Part shown: positions 17,664 through 25,986 of the stretch, piece after piece
Layout of the letters: each line of letters begins with the position of its first letter
Position numbering within the stretch: the stretch's first letter is position 1
NCBI GenBank assembly: GCA_017410165.1
Contig: JAFQRH010000005.1
Span: forward strand, 1 to 51,658
Origin: Alistipes sp.
Lineage (GTDB): Bacteria > Bacteroidota > Bacteroidia > Bacteroidales > Rikenellaceae
DNA length: 51,658 bases
Direction of reading: 5' to 3'
Notes under the pieces: model-generated
What the model saw: the letters and a program-made list of their open reading frames with translations, nothing else
The model's database searches: none
Told to the model about the DNA's origin: nothing
Translations under genes and position numbers: made by a program

Positions 17664-19784
17664 ATGAGAGCAAAATTTTCGGAATTGAAATATGAGGGTG
17701 GCGCTTGCCACTCGACCGAGTCGGTTAAGCCGGCTTGGATTACTGCCGAGCAGATATCCGTCAAGGATGGCTATACTGCGGCAGATTTGGAGGGTATGGA
17801 GCATCTGAACTATGCAGCAGGTGTGGCTCCGTTCCTTCGTGGTCCGTACTCGACGATGTACGTGATGCGTCCTTGGACTATTCGCCAGTATGCAGGTTTC
17901 TCGACTGCCGAGGAGTCCAACGCTTTCTATCGTCGTAACTTGGCGGCAGGCCAGAAGGGTCTGTCGGTTGCATTCGACTTGGCTACACACCGTGGCTACG
18001 ATGCCGACCATCCGCGCGTAGTGGGTGACGTAGGTAAGGCAGGTGTGTCGATCTGCTCGGTTGAGGATATGAAGGTACTCTTCAATGGTATTCCGCTCGA
18101 CAAGATGTCGGTGTCGATGACTATGAACGGTGCCGTGTTGCCTGTATTGGCATTCTATATCGTGACCGGTTTGGAGCAGGGCTGTACGCTCGACCAGTTG
18201 GCAGGTACCATCCAGAACGATATCTTGAAGGAGTTTATGGTGCGTAACACCTATATCTACCCTCCAAAGTTCTCGATGAAGATTATTGCCGACATCTTCG
18301 AGTACACGTCGAAGAATATGCCGAAGTTCAACTCGATCTCTATCTCGGGTTACCATATGCAGGAGGCAGGTGCAACGGCCGACATCGAGTTGGCTTACAC
18401 GCTGGCCGACGGTTTGGAGTACTTGCGCGCAGGTATCAATGCCGGTATGTCGATTGACGCATTCGCTCCGCGTTTGTCGTTCTTCTGGGCTATCGGTATG
18501 AACCACTTTATGGAGATTGCCAAGATGCGTGCTGCACGTATGTTGTGGGCGAAGATTGTTAAGCAGTTCGAGCCGAAGAATCCGAAGTCGCTCGCATTGC
18601 GTACCCACTCGCAGACGTCGGGTTGGTCGCTCACCGAGCAGGATCCATTCAACAACGTGGGTCGTACAGCAATCGAGGCAATGGGTGCCGCTCTGGGTCA
18701 CACCCAGTCGTTGCACACCAACGCACTCGACGAGGCAATCGCTCTGCCAACCGATTTCTCGGCACGTATTGCTCGTAATACGCAGATCTACATCCAGGAG
18801 GAGACCAACGTATGCCGTTCGGTTGACCCTTGGGCAGGTTCGTACTATGTTGAGTCGCTGACCAACGAGATTGCACACAAGGCGTGGGCACTCATCGAGG
18901 AGGTTGAGCAGCTCGGCGGTATGGCGAAGGCAATCGAGACCGGTATTCCGAAGATGCGTATCGAGGAGGCGGCTGCACGTACGCAGGCGCGTATCGACTC
19001 GGGCGAGCAGAAGATTATCGGCTTGAATGAGTATCGTTTGGAGAAAGAGGCACCGATCGACATCCTCGCAGTGGATAACACCGCCGTTCGCGAGAGCCAG
19101 ATCAAGCGTCTCAATGAGTTGAAGGCAAACCGCGATCAGAAGGCCGTTGATGCAGCGTTGGCTGCCATCACCAAGTGTGTCGAGACCGGCGAGGGTAACT
19201 TGCTCGAATTGGCTGTCGAGGCAGCAAAGGTTCGCGCAACGCTCGGCGAGATTTCGTACGCTTGCGAGGTTGTTGTAGGTCGCTACAATGCAGTAATTCG
19301 TTCAATTTCGGGTGTTTATAGTTCGGCTATGAAGCAGGATGCAGAATTTGAGAAGGCAAAGCAGATGTGTGCCGACTTCGCAAAGCGCGAGGGTCGTCAG
19401 CCACGTATTATGATTGCAAAACTTGGTCAGGACGGTCACGACCGTGGTGCAAAGGTTGTAGCAACGGGTTATGCCGATATCGGCTTCGACGTGGATATGG
19501 GTCCGCTCTTCCAGACTCCTGCCGAGGCAGCAAAGCAGGCGGTAGAGAACGACGTGCATATCGTCGGCGTATCGTCGCTCGCAGCAGGCCACTTGACACT
19601 CGTTCCGCAGATTATCGAGGAGTTGCGTAAACTCGGTCGTGAGGATATTATCGTCATCGTTGGTGGCGTTATCCCTGCACAGGACTACGAGCAGCTCTAT
19701 CGTGATGGCGCAGCAGCTATCTTCGGCCCGGGTTCGAAGGTTTCGGCGGCGGCGATTAAGATGCTGGAGATTCTCAACGAGTAA
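17664..19784 (+). CDS. mutB: Methylmalonyl-CoA mutase large subunit
   Basis: A 706-residue catalytic (alpha) subunit. The substrate barrel contains [18 protein letters not shown] and [12 protein letters not shown], and the C-terminal cobalamin domain has [12 protein letters not shown] with His592 as the lower axial ligand of B12, then [12 protein letters not shown] and GGVIPAQDY. It forms a heterodimer with MutA. Neither the chaperone meaB nor the epimerase is adjacent, so they must be elsewhere. The gene is followed by a long non-coding repeat region and a terminator about 300 bases on. Confidence 0.97.
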   Translation: MRAKFSELKYEGGACHSTESVKPAWITAEQISVKDGYTAADLEGMEHLNYAAGVAPFLRGPYSTMYVMRPWTIRQYAGFSTAEESNAFYRRNLAAGQKGLSVAFDLATHRGYDADHPRVVGDVGKAGVSICSVEDMKVLFNGIPLDKMSVSMTMNGAVLPVLAFYIVTGLEQGCTLDQLAGTIQNDILKEFMVRNTYIYPPKFSMKIIADIFEYTSKNMPKFNSISISGYHMQEAGATADIELAYTLADGLEYLRAGINAGMSIDAFAPRLSFFWAIGMNHFMEIAKMRAARMLWAKIVKQFEPKNPKSLALRTHSQTSGWSLTEQDPFNNVGRTAIEAMGAALGHTQSLHTNALDEAIALPTDFSARIARNTQIYIQEETNVCRSVDPWAGSYYVESLTNEIAHKAWALIEEVEQLGGMAKAIETGIPKMRIEEAAARTQARIDSGEQKIIGLNEYRLEKEAPIDILAVDNTAVRESQIKRLNELKANRDQKAVDAALAAITKCVETGEGNLLELAVEAAKVRATLGEISYACEVVVGRYNAVIRSISGVYSSAMKQDAEFEKAKQMCADFAKREGRQPRIMIAKLGQDGHDRGAKVVATGYADIGFDVDMGPLFQTPAEAAKQAVENDVHIVGVSSLAAGHLTLVPQIIEELRKLGREDIIVIVGGVIPAQDYEQLYRDGAAAIFGPGSKVSAAAIKMLEILNE

Positions 19785-19787
19785 AAA

Positions 19788-20086
19788 TTGATTTTGAGGG
19801 GCAAATGCTGTATTGCCTTCGTTTTGTGCGAAGGTCACATACGCAAAGTATGCTCCCTCCGCCCAAAAACTCGGCGGCTGGGCATTTGCCTCCTCAAAAT
19901 ACAATTTTTTGGGTTAAATCGGTTTTATGCGGTGTTTACCGCCGCTAGTGTAATATGCCGCCAATGGGCAGTACGCCAAGTACAGCCCATCGTCGTCAAT
20001 TCCGCCGAGCGTTGTAAACTCTCGCCTAAAATGCAATTTTTTGGGGATGTTGTGCAGTGTTTACCACCACAACAAACACTTGTTAG
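19788..20086. repeat. Non-coding repeat with a long inverted pair after mutB
   Basis: No gene is supported. ATTTTGAGGGGCAAATGC (19791-19808) is matched in inverted orientation at 19882-19900 with one extra base, enclosing about 70 bases. CAATTTTTTGGG recurs at 19902-19913 and 20033-20044, each followed by a GTGTTTACC-containing segment, so the second half appears to be a diverged duplicate of part of the first. This looks like an interspersed intergenic element rather than a decayed gene. Confidence 0.55.
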
Positions 20087-20123
20087 CAAAGGGTTGTACT
20101 TCGGTATGACCCTTTGTTTTTTT
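20087..20123 (+). terminator. Terminator, probably of mutAB
   Basis: CAAAGGGTTGTAC pairs with GTATGACCCTTTG around a TTCG loop, followed by seven T. It lies 300 bases after mutB, beyond the repeat. Confidence 0.75.
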
Positions 20124-20152
20124 CTATTCGAGAGATAGCGTTGTACCACCTC

Positions 20153-20240
20153 CAAAAAAACGAGTGGCCTACCGAAGGTCACTCGCATCAAATTTATAAA
20201 TAAAAAAAACAGGTCTTAATGCAAGACCTGTCTCCTTTTG
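20153..20240 (-). repeat. Double-terminator cassette, copy A
   Basis: On the minus strand this holds two terminators in a row: ACAGGTCTT-N5-AAGACCTGT followed by eight T, then CGAGTGACCTTCGGTAGGCC-ACTCG followed by seven T. Copy C (20527-20610), directly behind the tRNA-Ser gene, carries the same unit. Copy A is therefore a detached duplicate of the tRNA terminator region. Confidence 0.75.
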
Positions 20241-20249
20241 CGAAATAAT

Positions 20250-20291
20250 AAGTCCCCCTCACAGGAGGGGGACTTAGGGGGTGGGTAACAA
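20250..20291. repeat. GC-rich palindrome of REP-like type
   Basis: AAGTCCCCCTC and GAGGGGGACTT form an 11-bp hairpin with a four-base loop, followed by AGGGGGTGGG. Such short GC-rich palindromes with a conserved tail are typical of REP-type mobile intergenic repeats. No transposase is nearby. Confidence 0.5.
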
Positions 20292-20295
20292 GTCT

Positions 20296-20397
20296 TCTCC
20301 GCCAAAAGGAATAAAAAAACAGGTCTTAATGCAAGACCTGTCTCCTTTTGGCGGAGGGCACTGGATTCGAAGGGCTTTGCCCTCGCGGGGATACCTT
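20296..20397 (-). pseudogene. tRNA-Ser remnant with terminator, copy B
   Basis: The 23 bases 20349-20371 are identical to the 3' end of tRNA-Ser at 20612-20634 (CCA, acceptor and T arm), and the terminator hairpin adjoins it as in the real gene. The T stem is then replaced by GGGCTTTGCCCTCG, after which GGATACCTT matches the variable arm again. The rest of the tRNA is missing. CTCCGCCAAAAGGA (20296-20309) is a perfect inverted copy of 20344-20357, placing the terminator inside a larger palindrome. It cannot encode a functional tRNA. Confidence 0.75.
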
Positions 20398-20526
20398 TGA
20401 GAATAAAAATCATTATCCCCGCAACCACCCATACCAAAGAATCAGTCGCACCGCATAAATTTGATGCACATTCAGTGATTTTTTTGTTTATGTACCGCTA
20501 TATGCTTGTATATAAAAGGTCATAAA

Positions 20527-20610
20527 CAAAAAAACGAGGGCCTGCCGAAGGTCACTCGCATCAAATTTATAAATAAAAAAAACAGGTCTTAATGCAAGAC
20601 CTGTCTCCTT
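20527..20610 (-). terminator. Tandem terminators of tRNA-Ser (cassette copy C)
   Basis: Directly after the tRNA on the minus strand come a 9-bp hairpin (20582-20590 with 20596-20604) with a T-rich tail, and a second hairpin CGAGTGACC...GGCCCTCG with seven T. The second hairpin has lost a base compared with copy A. Confidence 0.8.
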
Positions 20611-20611
20611 T

Positions 20612-20701
20612 TGGCGGAGGGCACTGGATTCGAACCAGCGGATACCTTACGATATCGGCAGTTTAGCAAACTGCTGGTTTAAGCCACTCACCCAACCCTC
20701 C
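20612..20701 (-). tRNA. tRNA-Ser (anticodon GCT)
   Basis: The minus strand forms a class II tRNA of 90 bases including an encoded CCA. The acceptor stem is GGAGGGT/GCCCTCC, the anticodon stem GCAGT/ACTGC holds the loop TTGCTAA (anticodon GCT), a long variable arm pairs GATATC with GGTATC, and the T arm is CTGGTTCGAATCCAG. It reads AGC/AGU codons. The downstream side carries duplicated terminator cassettes and a partial copy of its own 3' end. Confidence 0.95.
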
Positions 20702-20726
20702 GTACTCACGTATTTTTAAGAGCGTA

Positions 20727-20734
20727 CAAAAGTA
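20727..20734 (-). promoter_or_regulatory. Promoter -7 box of tRNA-Ser
   Basis: The minus strand reads TACTTTTG 26 bases before the tRNA 5' end, inside the palindrome GTACAAAAGTAC. Confidence 0.6.
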
Positions 20735-20869
20735 CAATATTTTCGGTAATCTACAAAAAAAAACGATAAAAAAGTGTAAAAACACTCTGTGGTGCGTTGG
20801 CGATGCGCGAAATTTGCACGGGCTCATATATAATATGGTATGAAAGAGGGTAGTTTTCGGAAATTTTAG

Positions 20870-20877
20870 TATTTTTG
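20870..20877 (+). promoter_or_regulatory. Promoter -7 box of the suf operon
   Basis: TATTTTTG lies 36 bases before sufB. No good -33 element is visible and no Rrf2/IscR-like site was recognised. Confidence 0.5.
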
Positions 20878-20912
20878 CAGTAACTTTAAGCGGATTATGT
20901 CTGCTGTGTAGT

Positions 20913-22358
20913 ATGAAAGATAATAACAAGGATATAATTGATACTCTCCAAGAGAGAGAATACCAATACGGTTTTACGTCGGATATCGAGACCGAAACCA
21001 TCGCCAAGGGACTCAACGAGGATATTATACGTACGATATCCGCGAAGAAGGGCGAGCCGGAGTGGATGCTCGAAGCGCGATTGAAGGCGTTCCGCCATTG
21101 GCAGAAGATGCCGTTGCCGACGTGGGCACATCTGCGTATTCCGCTGATTGATTTTCAGGATATAATCTACTATGCCGAGCCGAAGCCGCGCAAGAAGTTA
21201 TCGTCGATGGACGAAATCGACCCCGAACTCAAACGCACGTTCGATAAACTCGGTATTCCGCTCGAAGAGCAGATGGCGTTGGCGGGTGTTGCTGTCGATG
21301 CTGTGATGGACTCGGTGTCGGTCAAGACCACGTTCCGCGAGACGTTGGCCGAGAAGGGCATCATCTTCTGCTCGATATCGGAGGCGATACGCGAGTATCC
21401 GGATTTGGTGCGCAAGTACCTCGGTTCGGTGGTCTCGTATGCCGATAATTTCTACGCTGCGCTCAATGCGGCGGTCTTTTCGGATGGCTCGTTCTGCTAC
21501 ATTCCGAAGGGTGTGCGTTGTCCGATGGAGCTCTCGACCTATTTCCGCATCAATGCCGAGGGTACGGGTCAGTTCGAGCGTACGCTGATTGTCGCCGACG
21601 AGGGGGCGTATGTGAGTTATTTGGAGGGTTGCACGGCTCCACGCCGTGACGAGAATCAGTTGCACGCGGCGGTTGTCGAAATCGTCGTCGAGCGCGATGC
21701 GGAGGTCAAGTATTCGACCGTGCAGAATTGGTATCCGGGCGATAAGGATGGCAAGGGCGGCATCTATAACTTTGTGACCAAGCGCGGTATCTGCCACGAG
21801 AACGCACGTCTGTCGTGGACGCAGGTGGAGACCGGCTCGGCCATCACGTGGAAATATCCGTCGTGTGTACTTGCCGGCGATAACTCGGTGGGCGAGTTCT
21901 ACTCGGTGGCGATGACCAACAACTTCCAACAGGCGGATACGGGAACGAAGATGATACACTTGGGTCGCAATACCCGTAGCCGTATCGTCTCGAAGGGTAT
22001 CTCGGCGGGCCGTAGCGAGAACTCGTATCGTGGTCTGGTGCGAATTGCACCGAAGGCGGATGGCGCACGCAACTACTCGCAGTGCGATTCGTTGCTCATT
22101 GGCGACAAGTGTGGCGCGCATACCTTCCCGCAGATTGACAGCCGCAACCGTACGGCGATGATTGAGCACGAGGCAACCACCTCGAAAATCTCGGAGGAGC
22201 AACTCTTCTACTGCAACCAGCGCGGAATCTCGACCGAGGATGCCGTTGGACTGATTGTGAACGGCTATGCCAAGGAGGTGCTTGCGAAGTTGCCGATGGA
22301 GTTTGCTGTCGAGGCGCAGAAACTGCTCGCCATCAGTTTGGAGGGCTCGGTAGGTTAG
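20913..22358 (+). CDS. sufB: Fe-S cluster assembly protein SufB
   Basis: A 481-residue SufB, the scaffold on which the SufBCD complex builds Fe-S clusters. It carries the family core [45 protein letters not shown] and, near the end, [19 protein letters not shown]. The length is typical. It opens the suf operon; the first of two nearby ATGs at 20897 is out of frame, and the ATG at 20913 gives the expected start. sufC follows after 88 bases. Confidence 0.96.
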   Translation: MKDNNKDIIDTLQEREYQYGFTSDIETETIAKGLNEDIIRTISAKKGEPEWMLEARLKAFRHWQKMPLPTWAHLRIPLIDFQDIIYYAEPKPRKKLSSMDEIDPELKRTFDKLGIPLEEQMALAGVAVDAVMDSVSVKTTFRETLAEKGIIFCSISEAIREYPDLVRKYLGSVVSYADNFYAALNAAVFSDGSFCYIPKGVRCPMELSTYFRINAEGTGQFERTLIVADEGAYVSYLEGCTAPRRDENQLHAAVVEIVVERDAEVKYSTVQNWYPGDKDGKGGIYNFVTKRGICHENARLSWTQVETGSAITWKYPSCVLAGDNSVGEFYSVAMTNNFQQADTGTKMIHLGRNTRSRIVSKGISAGRSENSYRGLVRIAPKADGARNYSQCDSLLIGDKCGAHTFPQIDSRNRTAMIEHEATTSKISEEQLFYCNQRGISTEDAVGLIVNGYAKEVLAKLPMEFAVEAQKLLAISLEGSVG

Positions 22359-22410
22359 CGCGAGGTGGCGTTAAGATGGGTTGCGGGGTGGAAGGAGCGC
22401 AACCGTGAAA

Positions 22411-22446
22411 AAAAGTAGAGAAAAAGAGAGAAAAAGAGAGAAAAAT
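22411..22446 (+). repeat. Decameric purine repeat in the sufC leader
   Basis: AAAAAGAGAG occurs twice in tandem (22421-22440), with a near copy before (22411-22420) and a partial one after, ending at the sufC start codon. The stretch is almost pure purine and may serve as the ribosome-loading region in place of a Shine-Dalgarno site. Confidence 0.6.
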
Positions 22447-23199
22447 ATGTTAGTAGTCAAAGATTTACACGCCTCTGTCGGCGATAAGGAGATTCTTCGC
22501 GGCATTTCGCTCGAAGTGAAGGCCGGCGAGGTGCACGCCATAATGGGTCCAAACGGCTCGGGAAAGAGTACGCTTGCTTCGGTGTTGGCCGGTAGCGATA
22601 AGTTTACCGTAACGTCGGGCGAGGCGACATTTATGGGTGAGGATTTGCTGTCGCTCTCCATCGAGGAGCGCGCACGCAAGGGTATGTTCCTCGGTTTTCA
22701 GTATCCGGTCGAGATTCCGGGCGTGTCGATGGCAAACTTTATGAAGATTGCCGTGAACGAACGCCGTAAGTATCGTGGCGAGGAGCCACTTACGGCTGCC
22801 GAGTTCCTGCGCCTGATGCGCGAGAAGAGTGCCGTTGTGGAGTTGGACTCGAAACTCACGTCGCGCGCCGTGAATGAGGGTTTTTCGGGTGGCGAAAAGA
22901 AGAAGAACGAGATTTTCCAGATGGCGATGCTCGACCCGACACTTGCCATTTTGGACGAGACCGATTCGGGCTTGGATATCGACGCGCTGCGCATCGTTGC
23001 GACGGGCGTTACGCGCCTGCATCGTGAGGACAATGCAACGGTGGTCATCACCCACTATCAGCGTCTGCTCGACTACATTGTGCCCGACTTTGTGCACGTT
23101 CTCTATAAGGGACGTATCATCTATTCGGGTGACAAGTCGTTGGCATTGCGCTTGGAAAAAGAGGGTTACGATTGGTTGATAAACGACTATAAGGAGTAG
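22447..23199 (+). CDS. sufC: Fe-S assembly ATPase SufC
   Basis: A 250-residue ABC-type ATPase of the SufBCD complex. Walker A is GPNGSGKST, the signature is FSGGEKKKNEI (as in SufC, with lysines after GGE) and Walker B is LAILDETDSGLDIDAL, followed by the H-loop VVITHYQRL. ATP binding by SufC reshapes SufB-SufD during cluster assembly. The ATG at 22447 gives the standard N-terminus MLVVKDLHASVGDKEIL; an in-frame TTG at 22381 would add a Lys/Arg-rich stretch that is only the purine leader. Confidence 0.96.
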   Translation: MLVVKDLHASVGDKEILRGISLEVKAGEVHAIMGPNGSGKSTLASVLAGSDKFTVTSGEATFMGEDLLSLSIEERARKGMFLGFQYPVEIPGVSMANFMKIAVNERRKYRGEEPLTAAEFLRLMREKSAVVELDSKLTSRAVNEGFSGGEKKKNEIFQMAMLDPTLAILDETDSGLDIDALRIVATGVTRLHREDNATVVITHYQRLLDYIVPDFVHVLYKGRIIYSGDKSLALRLEKEGYDWLINDYKE

Positions 23200-23205
23200 G
23201 ACGGG

Positions 23206-24027
23206 ATGACGATTTTTGAGTTGTTGGAACAGGGTGCCGTGTTGCCGTTCGCCGGTGGAGTAATCGACTCATCGACCGATGTGTCGAGACCGCTTGTTGT
23301 GGTTAATCCTACGCGGTTGAGTGTCGATGTGCGGACGAGTGAGCCGGTGCACCTTGCGGTCTTATATACCGAATCGCGTACTTCGTCGGTCGAGATAACG
23401 CTTGCCGAGCAGGCGCACGTGTCGCTCGTGGAGATATACCTTGCAAAGACGCTCTCGGCGGTGGAGATTCGCCAGCAGCGTGCGAGCGAGTGCCACATTC
23501 TGTCGGCGGTCCTGTGCGGTGCAAATACATCGTACAAAATCGGTCTGCTGGGCGACCATTGCGCGAGCGAACTCGATGCGGTGGCGGTAGCGACGGGCGA
23601 CGAGCACGCTACGGTGGCGGTCGAAACGCGCCACGAGGTGGCGGATTGTCGTAGCCGTTCGTGGGTGAAGTGTGTGGCTTCGGGTCGTTCGACGGGCGAG
23701 TTCCGAGGGTTGGTGTATGTTGCTCCGGATGCTCAACGTACGGATGCCGAGCAGCAGAATCGCAATATCGAGTTGGATGGTGCGCGTATTGTCGCTACAC
23801 CGCAGTTGGAGATATACGCCGACGATGTGCGTTGCTCGCACGGTTCGACTGTCGGATATGCCGATGCGGAGGCCATCTTCTATATGCGCCAGCGCGGTCT
23901 TTCGGAGGCGGATGCGCGCAGATTGCAAATCGAGGGCTTTGTGCGCGACGTCGTTGGCCGATGCCGTACGGCTCCGATATGTGCATTGCTTGACGAGCGT
24001 GTAGTGGAGAAACTCTCCGAGATATAA
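23206..24027 (+). CDS. sufD: Fe-S assembly protein SufD, short form
   Basis: A 273-residue SufD by position and sequence. The second half aligns with the SufB/SufD beta-helix core: GRSTGEFRGLVYVAPDAQRTDAEQQNRNIEL, then HGSTVGYADAEAIFYMRQRGLSEADARRL. SufD usually has about 400-450 residues; here much of the N-terminal helical domain is absent although the frame is intact and spacing to sufC is 6 bases. SufD partners SufB and SufC in the scaffold and is needed for iron acquisition. The reduction is probably a lineage feature rather than decay. Confidence 0.88.
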   Translation: MTIFELLEQGAVLPFAGGVIDSSTDVSRPLVVVNPTRLSVDVRTSEPVHLAVLYTESRTSSVEITLAEQAHVSLVEIYLAKTLSAVEIRQQRASECHILSAVLCGANTSYKIGLLGDHCASELDAVAVATGDEHATVAVETRHEVADCRSRSWVKCVASGRSTGEFRGLVYVAPDAQRTDAEQQNRNIELDGARIVATPQLEIYADDVRCSHGSTVGYADAEAIFYMRQRGLSEADARRLQIEGFVRDVVGRCRTAPICALLDERVVEKLSEI

Positions 24028-24047
24028 ACAATGAAGGGACGTTTGCT

Positions 24048-25268
24048 ATGGGATTTGATGTCGAAAAGATACGTCGTGATTTTCCGATGCTCTCGCAGAG
24101 CGTCTATGGCCGACCGTTGGTCTATCTCGATAGCGGAGCAACGGCGCAAAAGCCACAGTGCGTGATTGATACCGTCGCACGTATGTACTCGGCGATGAAC
24201 TCGAATATCCATCGCGGCGTTCACTATTTTTCGGACCAAATGACGGCGCTCTACGAGGATGCACGTGGGCGTGTGTGCCGATATATCGGTGCTGCTGCCC
24301 GCGAGGAGGTGATTTTCACGTCGGGCGCAACGGCTTCGATAAACTTGGTGGCGTACGCTTGGTGCGAGAAGTTTTTGGGCGCGGGCGACAATATTGTGGT
24401 GAGCGAGATTGAGCACCACTCGAATATCGTGCCGTGGCAGCAGGCGGCTCTGCGTAAGGGTGCCGAGTTGCGTGTTGTTCCGGTGGATGATGCGGGTGCT
24501 TTGCGCTTGGAGTGCTTGGACGAGATAATCGACGAGCGAACGAAGGTGGTTGCCGTAACGCAGGCATCCAATACGCTCGGTACGCGCCCCGATTTGAGGG
24601 TGCTGATTGATGCGGCACACGCCGTTGGCGCGGTGGCCGTTGTTGATGGTTGTCAGGGCGTTGTGCACGGCGGAGTGGATGTTGCGGCGTTGGGCTGCGA
24701 CTTCTATTGCTTCTCCGGTCATAAACTCTACGCCCCGACCGGAATCGGCGTGCTCTATGGCCGACGCGAGGTGTTGGAGCAGATGCCGCCGTTTATGTCG
24801 GGTGGCGATATGGTCGATAAGGTGTCGTTCGAGCGAACGACCTTCGCACCGCTGCCACTGCGCTTCGAGGCGGGTACGGCGAACTTCGTCGGTGCGGTCG
24901 GCTTGGGCGAGGCGATTGCCTACTTGGAGGGGCTGGATGCGGAGGCGGTGGTGCGCCACGAGCGCGAGCTCGTAGAGCGTGCGACCGAGCAGTTGTTGGC
25001 TGTCGATGGGCTGCGCATATACGGCACGACACCCGATAAGGCACCGATTATAAGTTTTACGGTTGATGGTTGCGACCACTACGATATCGGAATGATACTC
25101 GATAAGACGGGTGTGGCAATTCGCACGGGTCACCATTGCGCCGAGCCGGTGATGCACCGCTTCGGTGTGAACGGTATGTGCCGTGCATCATTTGGACTCT
25201 ACAATACGACGGCGGACGTCGATGCGCTTGTTGCGGGTGTGCGTCGTGCCGTACGAATGCTTAAATAA
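24048..25268 (+). CDS. sufS: Cysteine desulfurase SufS
   Basis: A 406-residue class-II (SufS/CsdA) cysteine desulfurase, which takes sulfur from cysteine for cluster assembly. The pyridoxal phosphate lysine is Lys226 in FSGHKLYAPTGIG, and the persulfide-forming cysteine is Cys364 in RTGHHCAEPVMHRFG. The N-terminus RRDFPMLSQSVYGRPLVYLDSG (abridged here to its start) is standard. No sufE or sufU follows; a partner must be encoded elsewhere. The gene lies 20 bases after sufD and 25 before tmk. Confidence 0.96.
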   Translation: MGFDVEKIRRDFPMLSQSVYGRPLVYLDSGATAQKPQCVIDTVARMYSAMNSNIHRGVHYFSDQMTALYEDARGRVCRYIGAAAREEVIFTSGATASINLVAYAWCEKFLGAGDNIVVSEIEHHSNIVPWQQAALRKGAELRVVPVDDAGALRLECLDEIIDERTKVVAVTQASNTLGTRPDLRVLIDAAHAVGAVAVVDGCQGVVHGGVDVAALGCDFYCFSGHKLYAPTGIGVLYGRREVLEQMPPFMSGGDMVDKVSFERTTFAPLPLRFEAGTANFVGAVGLGEAIAYLEGLDAEAVVRHERELVERATEQLLAVDGLRIYGTTPDKAPIISFTVDGCDHYDIGMILDKTGVAIRTGHHCAEPVMHRFGVNGMCRASFGLYNTTADVDALVAGVRRAVRMLK

Positions 25269-25293
25269 AGGAAGAAGAGGGGGAGGGTAAGAT

Positions 25294-25980
25294 ATGTTTA
25301 TCGTACTTGAAGGTTTGGACGGAGCGGGTAAATCGACCCAAATCCGTATGTTGCGCGAGATGCTGACGGCGCGCGGCGTGGAGAGTGAGTATGTCCACTT
25401 TCCGCGATTCGATGCACCGGTCTATGGCGAACTTATCGCGCGTTTTCTGCGTGGCGAATTGGGTGGCGTCGAGCAGGTCGATCCGTATATCGTCGCACTG
25501 CTGTTTGCCGGCGACCGCGCCGATATGGCTCCGAAGATTCGCGCTTGGGAGCAGGAGGGCAAGGTTGTGATTGTCGATCGCTATGTCTATTCAAATATCG
25601 GCTATCAGTGTGCAAAACTCTCCGATGAGGAGGCACGTCGTGCCCTGCATCGTTGGATTTTGGATACGGAGTACGGCTATTTCGGCATTCCTCGTCCCGA
25701 TATTTCGCTCTTCCTCGATGTGCCGTTTGCCTTTACGGTAAACTCTCTCACATCGGCACGCAAGGGCGACGACCGCGCCTATCTGAATGGTTCGGCCGAT
25801 ATCCACGAATCGTCGCTCGCACTGCAACAGATGGTGCGCGAGGTATATCTCGAAGCGGCGAAGAGTGACGAGACGCTTGCCGTTATCGATTGCGGAAACG
25901 AGCACGGCGAGATGGATACCCCACAGGGTATATTTGCAAAAATCGAGGCGCGTATCGCTCCGCTGTTAAACCTCTTGTAG
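25294..25980 (+). CDS. tmk: Thymidylate kinase
   Basis: A 228-residue dTMP kinase making dTDP from dTMP and ATP. The P-loop is EGLDGAGKST (residues 6-15), the DRY motif appears in VIVDRYVYSNIGYQ and the substrate region includes YVHFPRFDAPVYG. Phe-Pro-Arg is the conserved FPR substrate motif of the family. A purine-rich leader AGAAGAGGGGGAGGG precedes the start. It probably rides on the suf transcript; no promoter is seen in the 25-base gap. Confidence 0.93.
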   Translation: MFIVLEGLDGAGKSTQIRMLREMLTARGVESEYVHFPRFDAPVYGELIARFLRGELGGVEQVDPYIVALLFAGDRADMAPKIRAWEQEGKVVIVDRYVYSNIGYQCAKLSDEEARRALHRWILDTEYGYFGIPRPDISLFLDVPFAFTVNSLTSARKGDDRAYLNGSADIHESSLALQQMVREVYLEAAKSDETLAVIDCGNEHGEMDTPQGIFAKIEARIAPLLNLL

Positions 25981-25986
25981 TGCGCG

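Noticed and set aside
15833..17764. A 643-residue frame opposite mutA
   Set aside because: Antisense shadow of a certain gene.
19788..20138. A 116-residue frame after mutB
   Set aside because: It lies across inverted and direct repeats and a terminator, with a Cys/Arg-rich composition unlike a protein.
20153..20640. CRISPR-like array
   Set aside because: There are only two to three repeats of unequal length, spacing is irregular, and each repeat is a terminator or tRNA end; no cas genes are nearby.
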